Positions 44,548-52,805 of a stretch of DNA of 64,000 nt are shown piece by piece (positions within the stretch are counted from its first letter, which is position 1; each line of letters opens with the position of its first letter). A program made the translations under genes and the position numbers. The DNA is from an uncultured Verrucomicrobia subdivision 3 bacterium (GTDB lineage: Bacteria; Verrucomicrobiota; Verrucomicrobiae; Limisphaerales; UBA11358). Under the pieces are notes generated by a model. It was not told the DNA's origin. It ran no database searches and saw nothing but the letters and a program-made list of their open reading frames with translations. Location of the stretch: the NCBI GenBank assembly GCA_903847285.1, contig CAINDH010000132.1, positions 17,848-81,847 of the forward strand, given 5' to 3'.

Positions 44548-44717
44548 GCGAATGCAATTTCATTCATCATCCCCAACGCGAAACTTCAAAGCAAGCCGAA
44601 CGGTGGCAGCACTGGGCGCGCCGATTCCTTGTTCACAGCCGTTGCCGCTACCCGTTGAAACACGACTGCTGGAAGCCACTGCTGTGTAGATTCTACTTGT
44701 GCGCTTGACGCTCGCGC

Positions 44718-46205
44718 ATGGCTCTACAAGCATGTGTGATGACCGTGAGTGAAAATTTAGCGCCGTCGCGCCCACCAAAACTATATTGCTGGCTGTTAGG
44801 AATACTTGTCGTGGCCTGCGTTGCCCTGCGGGCCGCGTTGTCAGCGGCCACAGATTTTTCTGTCGGCGATGCGTTTATCACGTTCCGGTTCGCGGAACAG
44901 TTTGCGGCCGGTCACGGGCTGGTGTTCAACGCCGGCGAATGTGTCGGCGGCAACACCAGCGTGCTGCACTCGCTGCTTCTGGGGCTGGGCGCCTGCACGG
45001 GCGCGAGCGTGCCTCTGGTGGCGCATATCGAGGGCATTGTGTTCGATATGGGTGCGCTGTTTTTTCTTTGGAATATTTTGCGCGGGCCGGCGGGGCTGCG
45101 TTCGCCGGGGCTGCACTTATTTGTGCTCGCGGTGATTTTTCTATGCCCGCTGCTGTTCTGGTATTCCGTCAGCGGGCTGGAGACGTCGCTGTATCTGCTG
45201 CTGATTTTTTTCCTGTTCGACCGCACGCTGAAACGGATTGACTGGCAATGGTTTCTCGCGGTGGCGTTGCTGTTTTTTTGCCGGCCAGACGGCCTCATCG
45301 CGGTCATCGCGGCGCTGGCGTGCCTGCTGTTCACCCATAAAAAAATCCCGTGGGCGGCGCTGGTCGGGACATTTTTCATCGGCCTCGCATATTTGGGCTA
45401 CAATTATTTTCTATATCACACCGCAATTCCTCCAACGGTTCAGGCGAAAAGTCTCGCCTATCACTGCACTGTCCGAGAGAACGCCTTCTATATTTCCAGC
45501 CGCTTCTTTTTTCGCCAGCCGTGGCTGTTTTATACGTTTCTGGGCGTCTTGGTGGCGGCGCTGGGTTGGCGTTGGAAAATGCCGGTGGTGCGGCTGTTGG
45601 GGATTGCGGCGTTCGGCTACCTGTTTTTCCTGCTGTTCGCGCCGATGCTGCGGTCGTGGTATTGCGCCCCGTTTCTGACTTTGGGTGGCGGCACCATCCT
45701 GCTCGCCTTGGGCGGGGTGGTTGAAAAACTCAATTATCGCCGGTTAAATTATTTTTTGGCGGGACTGCTGGCCGTTTACCTCGCCGCTAGTTTTTATGGG
45801 GACAAACTTTTGTTTCAGGAATGTCGCAATTGGCGGGCGCGGATCCGCAATTCAACGGAGAGGGAGGGGGAATGGTTCAAGGCCAACACCCCACCGGACG
45901 CGCGGGTGCTGCTCGAGTGCGCGGAAATAGGCTGGTTTTCTAAACGGCGTATCGCGGATTGGCCCGGGCTAGTCTCGCCGCAGGTTATGGCAATGGTGAA
46001 GGCAAACCGGAAAGTTGGTTTCTTTGAAATCGCCAACAAGCTGCGCATGGACTACGTAATCATTCATCAGGGCTGGAACGCGGTGGATGATACGAATGTG
46101 CCGCCGAACTTTGAATTGATGACGACGTTTCACATGGCCCAATCTGGTGGAGAGATGGGAGCGATTGGCTGGACAGATTTGATTTACCAGCGAAAAGGCG
46201 ACTGA
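44718..46205 (+). CDS. GT-C membrane glycosyltransferase, AftB-like
   Basis: 495 residues with about ten membrane helices and a soluble C-terminal domain. The first periplasmic loop 'VGDAFITFRFAEQFAAGHG' (D51) followed by 'LVFNAGECVGGNTS' is the hallmark of AftB-type arabinofuranosyltransferases, which take the sugar from decaprenyl-phospho-arabinose. A second acidic motif 'SGLETSLYLLL' follows. It is divergent from, and 170 bases away from, the three genes predicted to make that donor, which strengthens the call. ATG 44718 is the first start; ATG 44739 is possible. Acceptor unknown. Confidence 0.75.
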   Translation: MALQACVMTVSENLAPSRPPKLYCWLLGILVVACVALRAALSAATDFSVGDAFITFRFAEQFAAGHGLVFNAGECVGGNTSVLHSLLLGLGACTGASVPLVAHIEGIVFDMGALFFLWNILRGPAGLRSPGLHLFVLAVIFLCPLLFWYSVSGLETSLYLLLIFFLFDRTLKRIDWQWFLAVALLFFCRPDGLIAVIAALACLLFTHKKIPWAALVGTFFIGLAYLGYNYFLYHTAIPPTVQAKSLAYHCTVRENAFYISSRFFFRQPWLFYTFLGVLVAALGWRWKMPVVRLLGIAAFGYLFFLLFAPMLRSWYCAPFLTLGGGTILLALGGVVEKLNYRRLNYFLAGLLAVYLAASFYGDKLLFQECRNWRARIRNSTEREGEWFKANTPPDARVLLECAEIGWFSKRRIADWPGLVSPQVMAMVKANRKVGFFEIANKLRMDYVIIHQGWNAVDDTNVPPNFELMTTFHMAQSGGEMGAIGWTDLIYQRKGD

Positions 46206-46210
46206 TGGTA

Positions 46211-47167
46211 TCAAAGCTGTGCGGTCTGCACTTCCAGCAATGTGCCGTATTTGGCGATTTGCTCGGCGGTGGCGGCGATGACTTGCGCCGGCGTAATCAT
46301 GTCCATGCACTTGCGGTCAAAGTCGCACGGGTTGCGTAGCCAGCACGGGGCGCAACGCACCTGTGAATAAAGATTTTTGTTGGCCACATAGCCGATTTGC
46401 GTCGGCTTGATTCGGCCACCATAAATAATGACGCTGCGGCAATCCACCGCCCGCGCCAGATGCATCAAAAAGCCTTCCAGGCCGACGAACACGAGGGAGT
46501 TTGCCAGAATGGCCCCAGATTCCCGGAGCGTAGTTTTACCGCGCAAATCCATTGCGCCTTCCAACTTGGGATCGCTCGCGGCACCGAGCTGGATGACCTG
46601 CACATCCGCGCGCAACTCGGAGCAGACTTCTTGAAACCGTTCCGGATACCATTCCTTGTTACGCATCGGGAACGGCGCGGCCATGGCGGAAGTTTGCATG
46701 ACCACCTGATTTTGGGCGAGTTTGCCGGCCGTGAATTCCGCGTTGGTTAAAAACAAATATGGCCGCAACTCCACCGGGCCGCTGATCTTTGCAAGCCGGC
46801 ACAACTTAATCAGGACGTTCTCAGTGAGCGGCTCATCGCGATCCGTCATCGGATCATAGGTAGCGTAACCCATCCGCAGCAACGGCAGTCCCAGACAACC
46901 CCAGCGGTTCAGACGTTCGTTTTCGGTGTGGATGATGAGCTTGTCCACATCGGAATTATTATGAAAAAGCCCTGGCCGGCGAGTGGTCATAGCCACATTG
47001 CGCACGCCGCGTTTTCTTAACTCACGAAAAACGGTGGTGCACATCAGGTCGTCGCCGATACCGCCAGTGCCGATGAAGAAACGGCCGGGAAAACCAAGCC
47101 GCGCGCGGTTGAAGATTCCGGCGAACGGTGAAATCAATTTTACGGGAATGCTAGTGCCTTCAGCCAT
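46211..47167 (-). CDS. Glycosyltransferase family 9 (heptosyltransferase-like)
   Basis: 318 residues, divergent from the GT9 at 37887-38912 but with the same plan: N-terminal 'RFFIGTGGIGDDLMCTTVF' and C-terminal 'LVFVGLEGFLMHLARAVD' with 'VIIYGGRIKPTQIGY', and a closing cysteine cluster ('CAPCWLRNPC', 'FDRKCMDMI'). The usual D-S-G of the donor site is replaced by L-E-G, which may alter donor choice. Last gene of the long minus-strand glycan run; ends six bases from the convergent AftB-like gene. Confidence 0.82.
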   Translation of the reverse strand: MAEGTSIPVKLISPFAGIFNRARLGFPGRFFIGTGGIGDDLMCTTVFRELRKRGVRNVAMTTRRPGLFHNNSDVDKLIIHTENERLNRWGCLGLPLLRMGYATYDPMTDRDEPLTENVLIKLCRLAKISGPVELRPYLFLTNAEFTAGKLAQNQVVMQTSAMAAPFPMRNKEWYPERFQEVCSELRADVQVIQLGAASDPKLEGAMDLRGKTTLRESGAILANSLVFVGLEGFLMHLARAVDCRSVIIYGGRIKPTQIGYVANKNLYSQVRCAPCWLRNPCDFDRKCMDMITPAQVIAATAEQIAKYGTLLEVQTAQL

Positions 47168-47206
47168 CGGGCTGAATCATCCGGTTCGGCGGGGAAAAAT
47201 TCAACG

Positions 47207-47995
47207 CTATTTTAGCCCGTCGCCGCGTAGCTTGATGACGCCCACGAATAGGGTCGCGATCTGGATGGTTTCGCTGAACTGGAAATGGCGCAGCAGTTCC
47301 GCCCGGTTTTCAGGCGTCGTGTCATGGCACGCGAGGATGGTTCCGTCCGTCACGAGCTTGAGCAATGCGGATGCGTTGGCTCGGATCTCCGTCGGATCGT
47401 GCAACGTGTCGCAGAAGATGAAGCGGTATTTCTGCGCGGGCAACACGGACTTGAAATCGCCCGTCACAATCTGGACGAGTGGTTCGACGCCCATCCGCCG
47501 CAGATTAGCCCTGAGCTGCCCGACCACTCCGTCCGGATGAGCCACCACCGGACGGATTTCTTCCTCGTAAGTTTTGCGGTCGCACGCGCCCATCGGGGTC
47601 GTTGATTCCGGTGGATAAAAAAAACCGGTTCTTCCGTCCGGCAGCTCGCGGTAGTTGGCTGGACCTGGATTCAGGTCGCAGGCGGTGAAGCTCTTCTTGA
47701 TGCCGCTCGCAAGAATTCCCTTGGCCAGACAGGTTGCCGAGAGGCCGAGCCAGGAACCGATTTCCAGCATGGGAGATTCGGCCATCGCCCCCAGCGCGAA
47801 AAGCGCCTGCAACTCTTCCGGCCACAACTGTCCTTTGACGGTGCGGATTTCCGCCGGCACTTGCACCCGCGAAAACTGCCACTTGAGCTGCGTAAGTGTT
47901 TTGAATTCGCCCGCGGCCAGCGGCGGTAATCGGCGAATCGTCGCGCGAATCAATGGCCCCACAATTTTCTTGGTCAATTCCTTGGCTTTGCTCAT
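47207..47995 (-). CDS. Class I SAM-dependent methyltransferase (Methyltransf_24 type)
   Basis: 262 residues. 'PMLEIGSWLGLSATCLAKGI' is motif I, 'FTACDLNPGP' motif II, and 'KYRFIFCDTLHDPTEIR' the strand-4 acidic region, followed by 'ILACHDTTPENRAEL'. This arrangement resembles methyltransferases of the Methyltransf_24 group common in polysaccharide clusters. Two neighbouring genes encode similar methyltransferases, suggesting a heavily O-methylated glycan. Confidence 0.78.
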   Translation of the reverse strand: MSKAKELTKKIVGPLIRATIRRLPPLAAGEFKTLTQLKWQFSRVQVPAEIRTVKGQLWPEELQALFALGAMAESPMLEIGSWLGLSATCLAKGILASGIKKSFTACDLNPGPANYRELPDGRTGFFYPPESTTPMGACDRKTYEEEIRPVVAHPDGVVGQLRANLRRMGVEPLVQIVTGDFKSVLPAQKYRFIFCDTLHDPTEIRANASALLKLVTDGTILACHDTTPENRAELLRHFQFSETIQIATLFVGVIKLRGDGLK

Positions 47996-48037
47996 GAGTC
48001 TAAAAATTTTATTGTCAATTACGTCGCCGGTAAAATC

Positions 48038-48703
48038 TTATCCCTGCCGGAGTTTCACGCCGCCGATCCTCGGCTGCACCAGCGACACGCCAAAGTTTTG
48101 ATCAATCGTGATCACGGGATAACCCGCCGCCCGCAGCTCGTCCACGAAACGCGGCACGCCCATGTCAGCGCGGGCGATGCTCGTGTCCGGCTTCAAATCC
48201 CAGATCGTGTCATGAAAAACCACCACGCTGAATTCGCTCATGTGCGGCAGGAATAATTCCCAGTCCGCCTTCACCCCCTCGTAGCTGTGGTCACCGTCAA
48301 TGAAGATGAGATCAATTTTTTTATTCCAGCCTTTCGCGGCCTCGGTGGAAGTTTTGCGGACAATCTCCACCCATTCCGTCACGCCGGCTTTTTGTAGATG
48401 TTCGTTGATGATGGCGAAGGAATCCACGGAGGCCGTGTCATTCCAAGTCGTCACGCTGTGCGGGTCAATCGCGTAAAGTTTTCCAAAGCCGTTCCGGCGC
48501 AGCGCAAGACCGACGGTGCAGGCGGACTTGCCGCGCGCCGAGCCGATCTCGACGCACACCTTCGGCTTGATGGAGCGCGCCAAGCCGTAAAGCACCCACG
48601 CGGAATCGCCTAGGCCGGACTGGAAATCAAACGTCTCGACATGAAATTCGCGCGAGCGCAGTTGCGAAAAACGGCCAAAGATTTTTTTAAGCTGGTTAAT
48701 CAT
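48038..48703 (-). CDS. Class I SAM-dependent methyltransferase (Methyltransf_24/cephalosporin hydroxylase-like)
   Basis: 221 residues. 'VCVEIGSARGKSACTVGLAL' is motif I, 'LYAIDPHSVTTW' motif II, and 'KIDLIFIDGDHSYEGVKADW' the conserved D-G-D-H-x-Y-E metal/substrate motif of this group; 'VVFHDTIWD' follows. Starts nine bases after the Wzt-like gene, so co-translated with it. Likely modifies the exported glycan. Confidence 0.82.
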   Translation of the reverse strand: MINQLKKIFGRFSQLRSREFHVETFDFQSGLGDSAWVLYGLARSIKPKVCVEIGSARGKSACTVGLALRRNGFGKLYAIDPHSVTTWNDTASVDSFAIINEHLQKAGVTEWVEIVRKTSTEAAKGWNKKIDLIFIDGDHSYEGVKADWELFLPHMSEFSVVVFHDTIWDLKPDTSIARADMGVPRFVDELRAAGYPVITIDQNFGVSLVQPRIGGVKLRQG

Positions 48704-48712
48704 AGGTGGAAA

Positions 48713-49984
48713 TTATTTTTGTATTGAGTCCAGATGCCATTGCCAGTCGCTCCGGAGCCGCACGCCGGCGCCGGGCACATTGATGTAGCCGGGCGTCTTC
48801 GGCCCCATGACGACTTCGAGTTGCCCGGCCTCGGGAATGTAGTCCAAACCGAACGCGTCGCCGGAGCGGCAACCCACGCTGAAATTGTAAAGTCCCGGCG
48901 CGAGCGGCAGTTCGCCCACGGTCACGTCCACGAAGGTCGTCGAATTCTTTTTAACATCAGGTCGGTAGCCGGTTTGAAAATCCGTGTCATAGGTGACCAG
49001 CCGGATGCCTTCCAGATTTGAAAAGCCGATGCCGATGGCCACGTCATGCACGTCGTCGCGCGTGGAGAAATGCACGCGGATGGAAAATTTTTCACCGTGC
49101 TGCATCGGCAAGCCGGTGAGCCACTCCACTTTTTCCAACTTCAGCCGCCGCCCCGCGTCGCCCTGACGCTTGGCCTCGGAAAGATCCACAACGGAAGCGA
49201 GCGTCTCGGTATTGTTGGTGAGATACTCGTCCACGATCGCGCGCGCGCCACCGATTTTCACGACGCTGCCTTTCTGCATCCAGATGCCTGTTTTACAAAG
49301 CGACGCCACCGCGCCCATGTTGTGGCTAACGAATAAAACGGTGCGCCCGCCTTTGCTCACGTCCTGCATTTTGCCGAGACATTTTTTTTGGAACGACGCA
49401 TCGCCCACCGCCAGCACTTCGTCCACGATCAGAATTTCCGGTTCCAAGTGCGCGGCCACCGCGAAGGCGAGGCGCACATACATCCCGCTGGAATAACGCT
49501 TCACCGGCGTGTCGAGAAACCGTTCCACTTCGGCGAACGCTACGATGTCGTCAAACTTGCGCGTAATCTCCGCCTTGCCCATGCCGAGGATAGCGCCGTT
49601 CAAAAAAATATTTTCGCGCCCGGTGAGCTCGGGGTGAAAGCCCGTGCCGACTTCGAGCAGGCTCGCGACGCGCCCGCGCAGGCGGATTTTCCCGGTGGTC
49701 GGCTCGGTGATACGGCTCAGCAATTTCAGCAGCGTGCTTTTGCCCGCGCCATTACGCCCGATGATGCCCACGACATCGCCCTGCTGGATTTGAAATGAAA
49801 CATCCTTGAGCGCCCAGAATTCCTCCACCGATTTTAGGTTTTGGTTTTTGGATTTTAGATTAAAGATACCTTTCGCGCCGTCGGCGATGACATCGCGCAA
49901 CGCTTTGTAACGGCGGCCTGATTGCTGGTGCTGCAGCAAATATTTTTTGCCGACATTTTCAACGATGATGGCGGGATGGCTCAT
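48713..49984 (-). CDS. Wzt-like polysaccharide ABC transporter ATP-binding protein with C-terminal glycan-binding domain
   Basis: 423 residues. The ATPase domain (to about 250) has Walker A 'GIIGRNGAGKSTLL', signature 'YSSGMYVRLAFAVA' and Walker B 'ILIVDEVLAVGD', typical of ABC-2 polysaccharide exporters. Residues ~265-423 form a beta-sandwich like the Wzt C-terminal domain that recognises the capped end of the O-polysaccharide. An unusual 'FNLKSKNQNLKS' insert at 41-52 is encoded by tandem heptamers. The partner permease (Wzm) is not in this window. Flanked by methyltransferases, which in known systems place the terminal methyl cap recognised by Wzt. Confidence 0.9.
   Translation of the reverse strand: MSHPAIIVENVGKKYLLQHQQSGRRYKALRDVIADGAKGIFNLKSKNQNLKSVEEFWALKDVSFQIQQGDVVGIIGRNGAGKSTLLKLLSRITEPTTGKIRLRGRVASLLEVGTGFHPELTGRENIFLNGAILGMGKAEITRKFDDIVAFAEVERFLDTPVKRYSSGMYVRLAFAVAAHLEPEILIVDEVLAVGDASFQKKCLGKMQDVSKGGRTVLFVSHNMGAVASLCKTGIWMQKGSVVKIGGARAIVDEYLTNNTETLASVVDLSEAKRQGDAGRRLKLEKVEWLTGLPMQHGEKFSIRVHFSTRDDVHDVAIGIGFSNLEGIRLVTYDTDFQTGYRPDVKKNSTTFVDVTVGELPLAPGLYNFSVGCRSGDAFGLDYIPEAGQLEVVMGPKTPGYINVPGAGVRLRSDWQWHLDSIQK
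49830..49864 (-). repeat. Five tandem degenerate heptamers inside the Wzt-like gene
   Basis: Plus-strand units: GATTTTA, GGTTTTG, GTTTTTG, GATTTTA, GATTAAA, i.e. close to YAAAAYC on the coding strand. The block is strikingly A+T-rich compared with its surroundings and encodes residues 41-52, a linker before the ATPase core. It resembles the heptanucleotide STRR repeats known from cyanobacteria. Confidence 0.6.
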
Positions 49985-49989
49985 TGAAA

Positions 49990-50928
49990 TTATTTCCCCG
50001 CTTTCGCCACCATTTTTTCCAGCTCCAACAGCCGGAGGTTCATGCTGTTCAGAATCAGTCCAAGGCCGAGCGAGAAAAACGCCAGCAGCACCAGCGACGC
50101 CGCGAGGATGGCGCTCGGCACACGATGGACGAAATGATTCGGGTCCGTGACAAAATCATAGACCGGTAGCGAGCCGATGGCCATGCCCAGCAAAAATAAA
50201 ACCAGTCCTAGGCCGCCGAAAAAAGTCAGCGGCTTGTAGGACTTCAAAATCAAGAAGAGCCGCAGGAGCACGCGGAGACCGTCGGAAAAAGTATTCAGCT
50301 TGGAGAAACTCCCAGCGGGCCGCGAGCGATACGGCGAAGGAATTTCTCGGATGACTTGTCCGCGATACAATGCCTGTAACGTCAATTCCGTCTCTACGTC
50401 AAAGCCGCGCACGGTGATGGGAATCTGGCGCATGGATTCGCGCGTGAAGGCGCGGTAGCCGGAAAAAATGTCCGAGACGCTAGCGCTTGCCCACCAGTTG
50501 ATGATGCCGCAGACGAGCCGGTTGCCTGCGACGTGCAGCGGGCGGAAAGAATCGTCGTCGTGATTGGTGAGCCGTGTGGCCACGGTCATGTCGGCATCTC
50601 CGCGCAAAATGGGTTCCAATAATTTGTGGACGTGGCTGGCTTCGTAGGTATCGTCGCCGTCCACCATCACAAGAATGTCCTCTTCCAACTGCTCAAACAT
50701 GGCGGCGACTACGTAGCCTTTACCCTGCCGTTTTTCGCGGCGGACAATCGCACCGGCTTTTGCGGCCAACGCCGCCGTGCCATCCGTGCAATTATTGTCA
50801 TAGACGTAAATCTTCGCCGCCGGCAGTTCGCGCCGGAAATCAGCGATGACTTTGCCGATGGTCAACGCCTCCTGATAACAGGGGATGGCCACGGCAATGC
50901 TTGGTTTGGCCGGAATGGGTTCAGCCAT
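49990..50928 (-). CDS. GT2 glycosyltransferase with C-terminal membrane helices, polyprenyl-phosphate sugar synthase type
   Basis: 312 residues. GT-A domain with 'AVAIPCYQEALTIGKVI', nucleotide-binding 'YVYDNNCTDGTAAL' and the DxD-containing 'ILVMVDGDDTYEASHV', then 'SDIFSGYRAFTR'. Two membrane helices at about 225-250 and 270-295, like DPM1/GtrB/ArnC-type enzymes that charge undecaprenyl phosphate with a sugar for later transfer by GT-C proteins. Ends six bases before the Wzt-like gene. Confidence 0.85.
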   Translation of the reverse strand: MAEPIPAKPSIAVAIPCYQEALTIGKVIADFRRELPAAKIYVYDNNCTDGTAALAAKAGAIVRREKRQGKGYVVAAMFEQLEEDILVMVDGDDTYEASHVHKLLEPILRGDADMTVATRLTNHDDDSFRPLHVAGNRLVCGIINWWASASVSDIFSGYRAFTRESMRQIPITVRGFDVETELTLQALYRGQVIREIPSPYRSRPAGSFSKLNTFSDGLRVLLRLFLILKSYKPLTFFGGLGLVLFLLGMAIGSLPVYDFVTDPNHFVHRVPSAILAASLVLLAFFSLGLGLILNSMNLRLLELEKMVAKAGK

Positions 50929-50993
50929 AATTTAATCGCGCCGATGCTGGCGGAAAAATCTGGCGCAGACCAGCGCATTGTTCCGATGTCGCG

Positions 50994-51557
50994 TCACTTG
51001 GCATCGGTGCGTTCAAAGACAAAAAAATTGTTCAGGCCGAGCTGGAAGGTTTTCTGGCGCAGCAGGCGGAACTTCGGCGCCGGGAAAATGTTTTCCGTTT
51101 GCGCCACTTCGTAGCCGTGATGTTCTTCGAGCGACATCCCGTCCACGAGCCGGAGAAATTTCAGCACGGCGAGAATGTGGTCCACCGCCGGCGACGGCAC
51201 GGTGATGAGCAGCTTGCCGCCAGGCTTGAGAAATGTTTCACAGCCTGCGCGCAATGCGTCGTAGGCAGCTGGCGGAAAATGTTCCAGCACAGCGAGCATC
51301 GTGATGGCATCAAACGGAGGCGATCCGGGCGGCACCGCCTCCGGAAAAAATCCCGGCAACAGGCGGCAGCCATTGACTGTGATCGGTGCGGACAACGTGG
51401 GATCTACGCCGAGGCTGCCCGCGCCAACGTTTGCGCCAAGCGCAGCGAACAATGCGCCGTCTGCACTGCCGATGTCCAGGATGCGCGCGCCGGGGGCGAG
51501 TTCGGCGGAGACTTTGCGGATGCGCCAGCGTTGAAGAAAACGGTCGGTGGATTTCAT
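50994..51557 (-). CDS. Class I SAM-dependent methyltransferase
   Basis: 187 residues from ATG 51557, which overlaps the stop of the upstream GT2 gene by four bases (ATGA); longer in-frame extensions lack family features. 'ARILDIGSADGALFAALGAN' is motif I, 'FDAITMLAVLEHFPPAAYDA' and 'LKPGGKLLITVPSP' are typical of the Methyltransf_11/23 group acting on small molecules or lipid-linked substrates. Confidence 0.82.
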   Translation of the reverse strand: MKSTDRFLQRWRIRKVSAELAPGARILDIGSADGALFAALGANVGAGSLGVDPTLSAPITVNGCRLLPGFFPEAVPPGSPPFDAITMLAVLEHFPPAAYDALRAGCETFLKPGGKLLITVPSPAVDHILAVLKFLRLVDGMSLEEHHGYEVAQTENIFPAPKFRLLRQKTFQLGLNNFFVFERTDAK

Positions 51558-52750
51558 GGCTGCGCAGCGGAATTTTCTTTCAAGGCCGGCGGCTGGCGCG
51601 TGGTGGTTTTCAGCCCCAGCACGCTCATGAAAAAGCTGGCGAACACGGTCTGCACGCCCAGCACCAGCAGCGTCGTAGCGGGAATCAGGCGGCGGAGATT
51701 TTCCGGATAGCCCAGCACGCCGTAGCCCGCCTGCCGCCAGATCCACGCGGCGTGTGCGAGCAAGCCGAGGCCGGTCAACGCCACGAGCAGGCCAAACACA
51801 ATGCCTTTTTCTAGTGTGAAAATTTTGAACAGCCGTGAAAATTTTTCATCGTTTGGCAGCAGGCCTTCGGCGATGGCGAACACTTTGCTGAAAAAAGAAA
51901 ACGTCACGAGTTGGAAACCGATGACGGCCATCATGCTTGCGACAAGCAGCGAACCTACGTCCAGCACCGCGCCGGAAAAATGCTGCGGCACGACGGCCAG
52001 CGCGGTGGCGGCCAACGCTCCGAATGCGAACAGAAAAACTCCCGGCATCAAAAACAGCCAGCGCGGGCAGAACAGCAGCATGAAGCGCAGATGCCGCCAG
52101 CCGTCGCGCCACGGTTTCAAATGCGGCGGACGTGAGCGACCATCCTTGCGGAGCGTCACCGGCACTTCGGAAATTTTTAATCCTTTCAACGTCGCCGAGA
52201 TGACCATCTCCGAGGCGAACTCCATGCCGGTGGTTTTCAAATCCATTTTGGCGAACGCCGTCTTGGTGAAGCCGCGCAGGCCGGAATGAAAATCGTGCGC
52301 GGGACATTTGAAAAATAATCGGCCGATGAAAGATAAAATGGGATTGCCGATCCAGCGGTTTTTCCACGGCATCGCGCCGGGAACAATCGTGCCGCCGCCG
52401 GCAGGCAGACGACAGCCCATCACCAGTTCGTCGCCGTTCTGAAATTTTCCCACGAAGCGGTCCGCCTCGCGGAAATCATAACTGTCGTCAGCGTCGCCCA
52501 TCACGATCCATTCGCCGCGCGCCGCCTGCACGCCGCCGCGCAACGCGCTGCCGTAACCTTTTTGCGGAATCGGCACCACCCGCGCGCCAAGTTTTTCCGC
52601 GATGGCCTGTGAACCGTCGGTGCTGCCGTTGTCGGCGATGAGAATTTCTCCCGGCACGCCTGCGCGCGCGAGGCCGGCCTGCGCCGATTCAATGCACTTC
52701 GCGAGCGTCTCGGCCTCGTTCAGGCAGGGCATGAGGATGGTGAGTTTCAT
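51554..52750 (-). CDS. GT2 glycosyltransferase, DPM1-like with four C-terminal membrane helices
   Basis: 398 residues. GT-A domain: 'LTILMPCLNEAETLAKCI', 'ILIADNGSTDGSQAI' and the DxD 'IVMGDADDSYDFREAD'. 'CPAHDFHSGLRGFTK' matches the dolichyl-phosphate mannosyltransferase-like group. Roughly four membrane helices occupy residues 230-390. Probably forms a polyprenyl-phosphate sugar, which the GT-C-like protein encoded just upstream (52806-54695) could use. The overlap with the methyltransferase gene indicates coupling. Confidence 0.88.
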   Translation of the reverse strand: MKLTILMPCLNEAETLAKCIESAQAGLARAGVPGEILIADNGSTDGSQAIAEKLGARVVPIPQKGYGSALRGGVQAARGEWIVMGDADDSYDFREADRFVGKFQNGDELVMGCRLPAGGGTIVPGAMPWKNRWIGNPILSFIGRLFFKCPAHDFHSGLRGFTKTAFAKMDLKTTGMEFASEMVISATLKGLKISEVPVTLRKDGRSRPPHLKPWRDGWRHLRFMLLFCPRWLFLMPGVFLFAFGALAATALAVVPQHFSGAVLDVGSLLVASMMAVIGFQLVTFSFFSKVFAIAEGLLPNDEKFSRLFKIFTLEKGIVFGLLVALTGLGLLAHAAWIWRQAGYGVLGYPENLRRLIPATTLLVLGVQTVFASFFMSVLGLKTTTRQPPALKENSAAQP

Positions 52751-52805
52751 CGGATTCAGAAACCGCAGATTAAATTATCGTGTCAGCAGTGGCGAGCGAA
52801 GTTTT

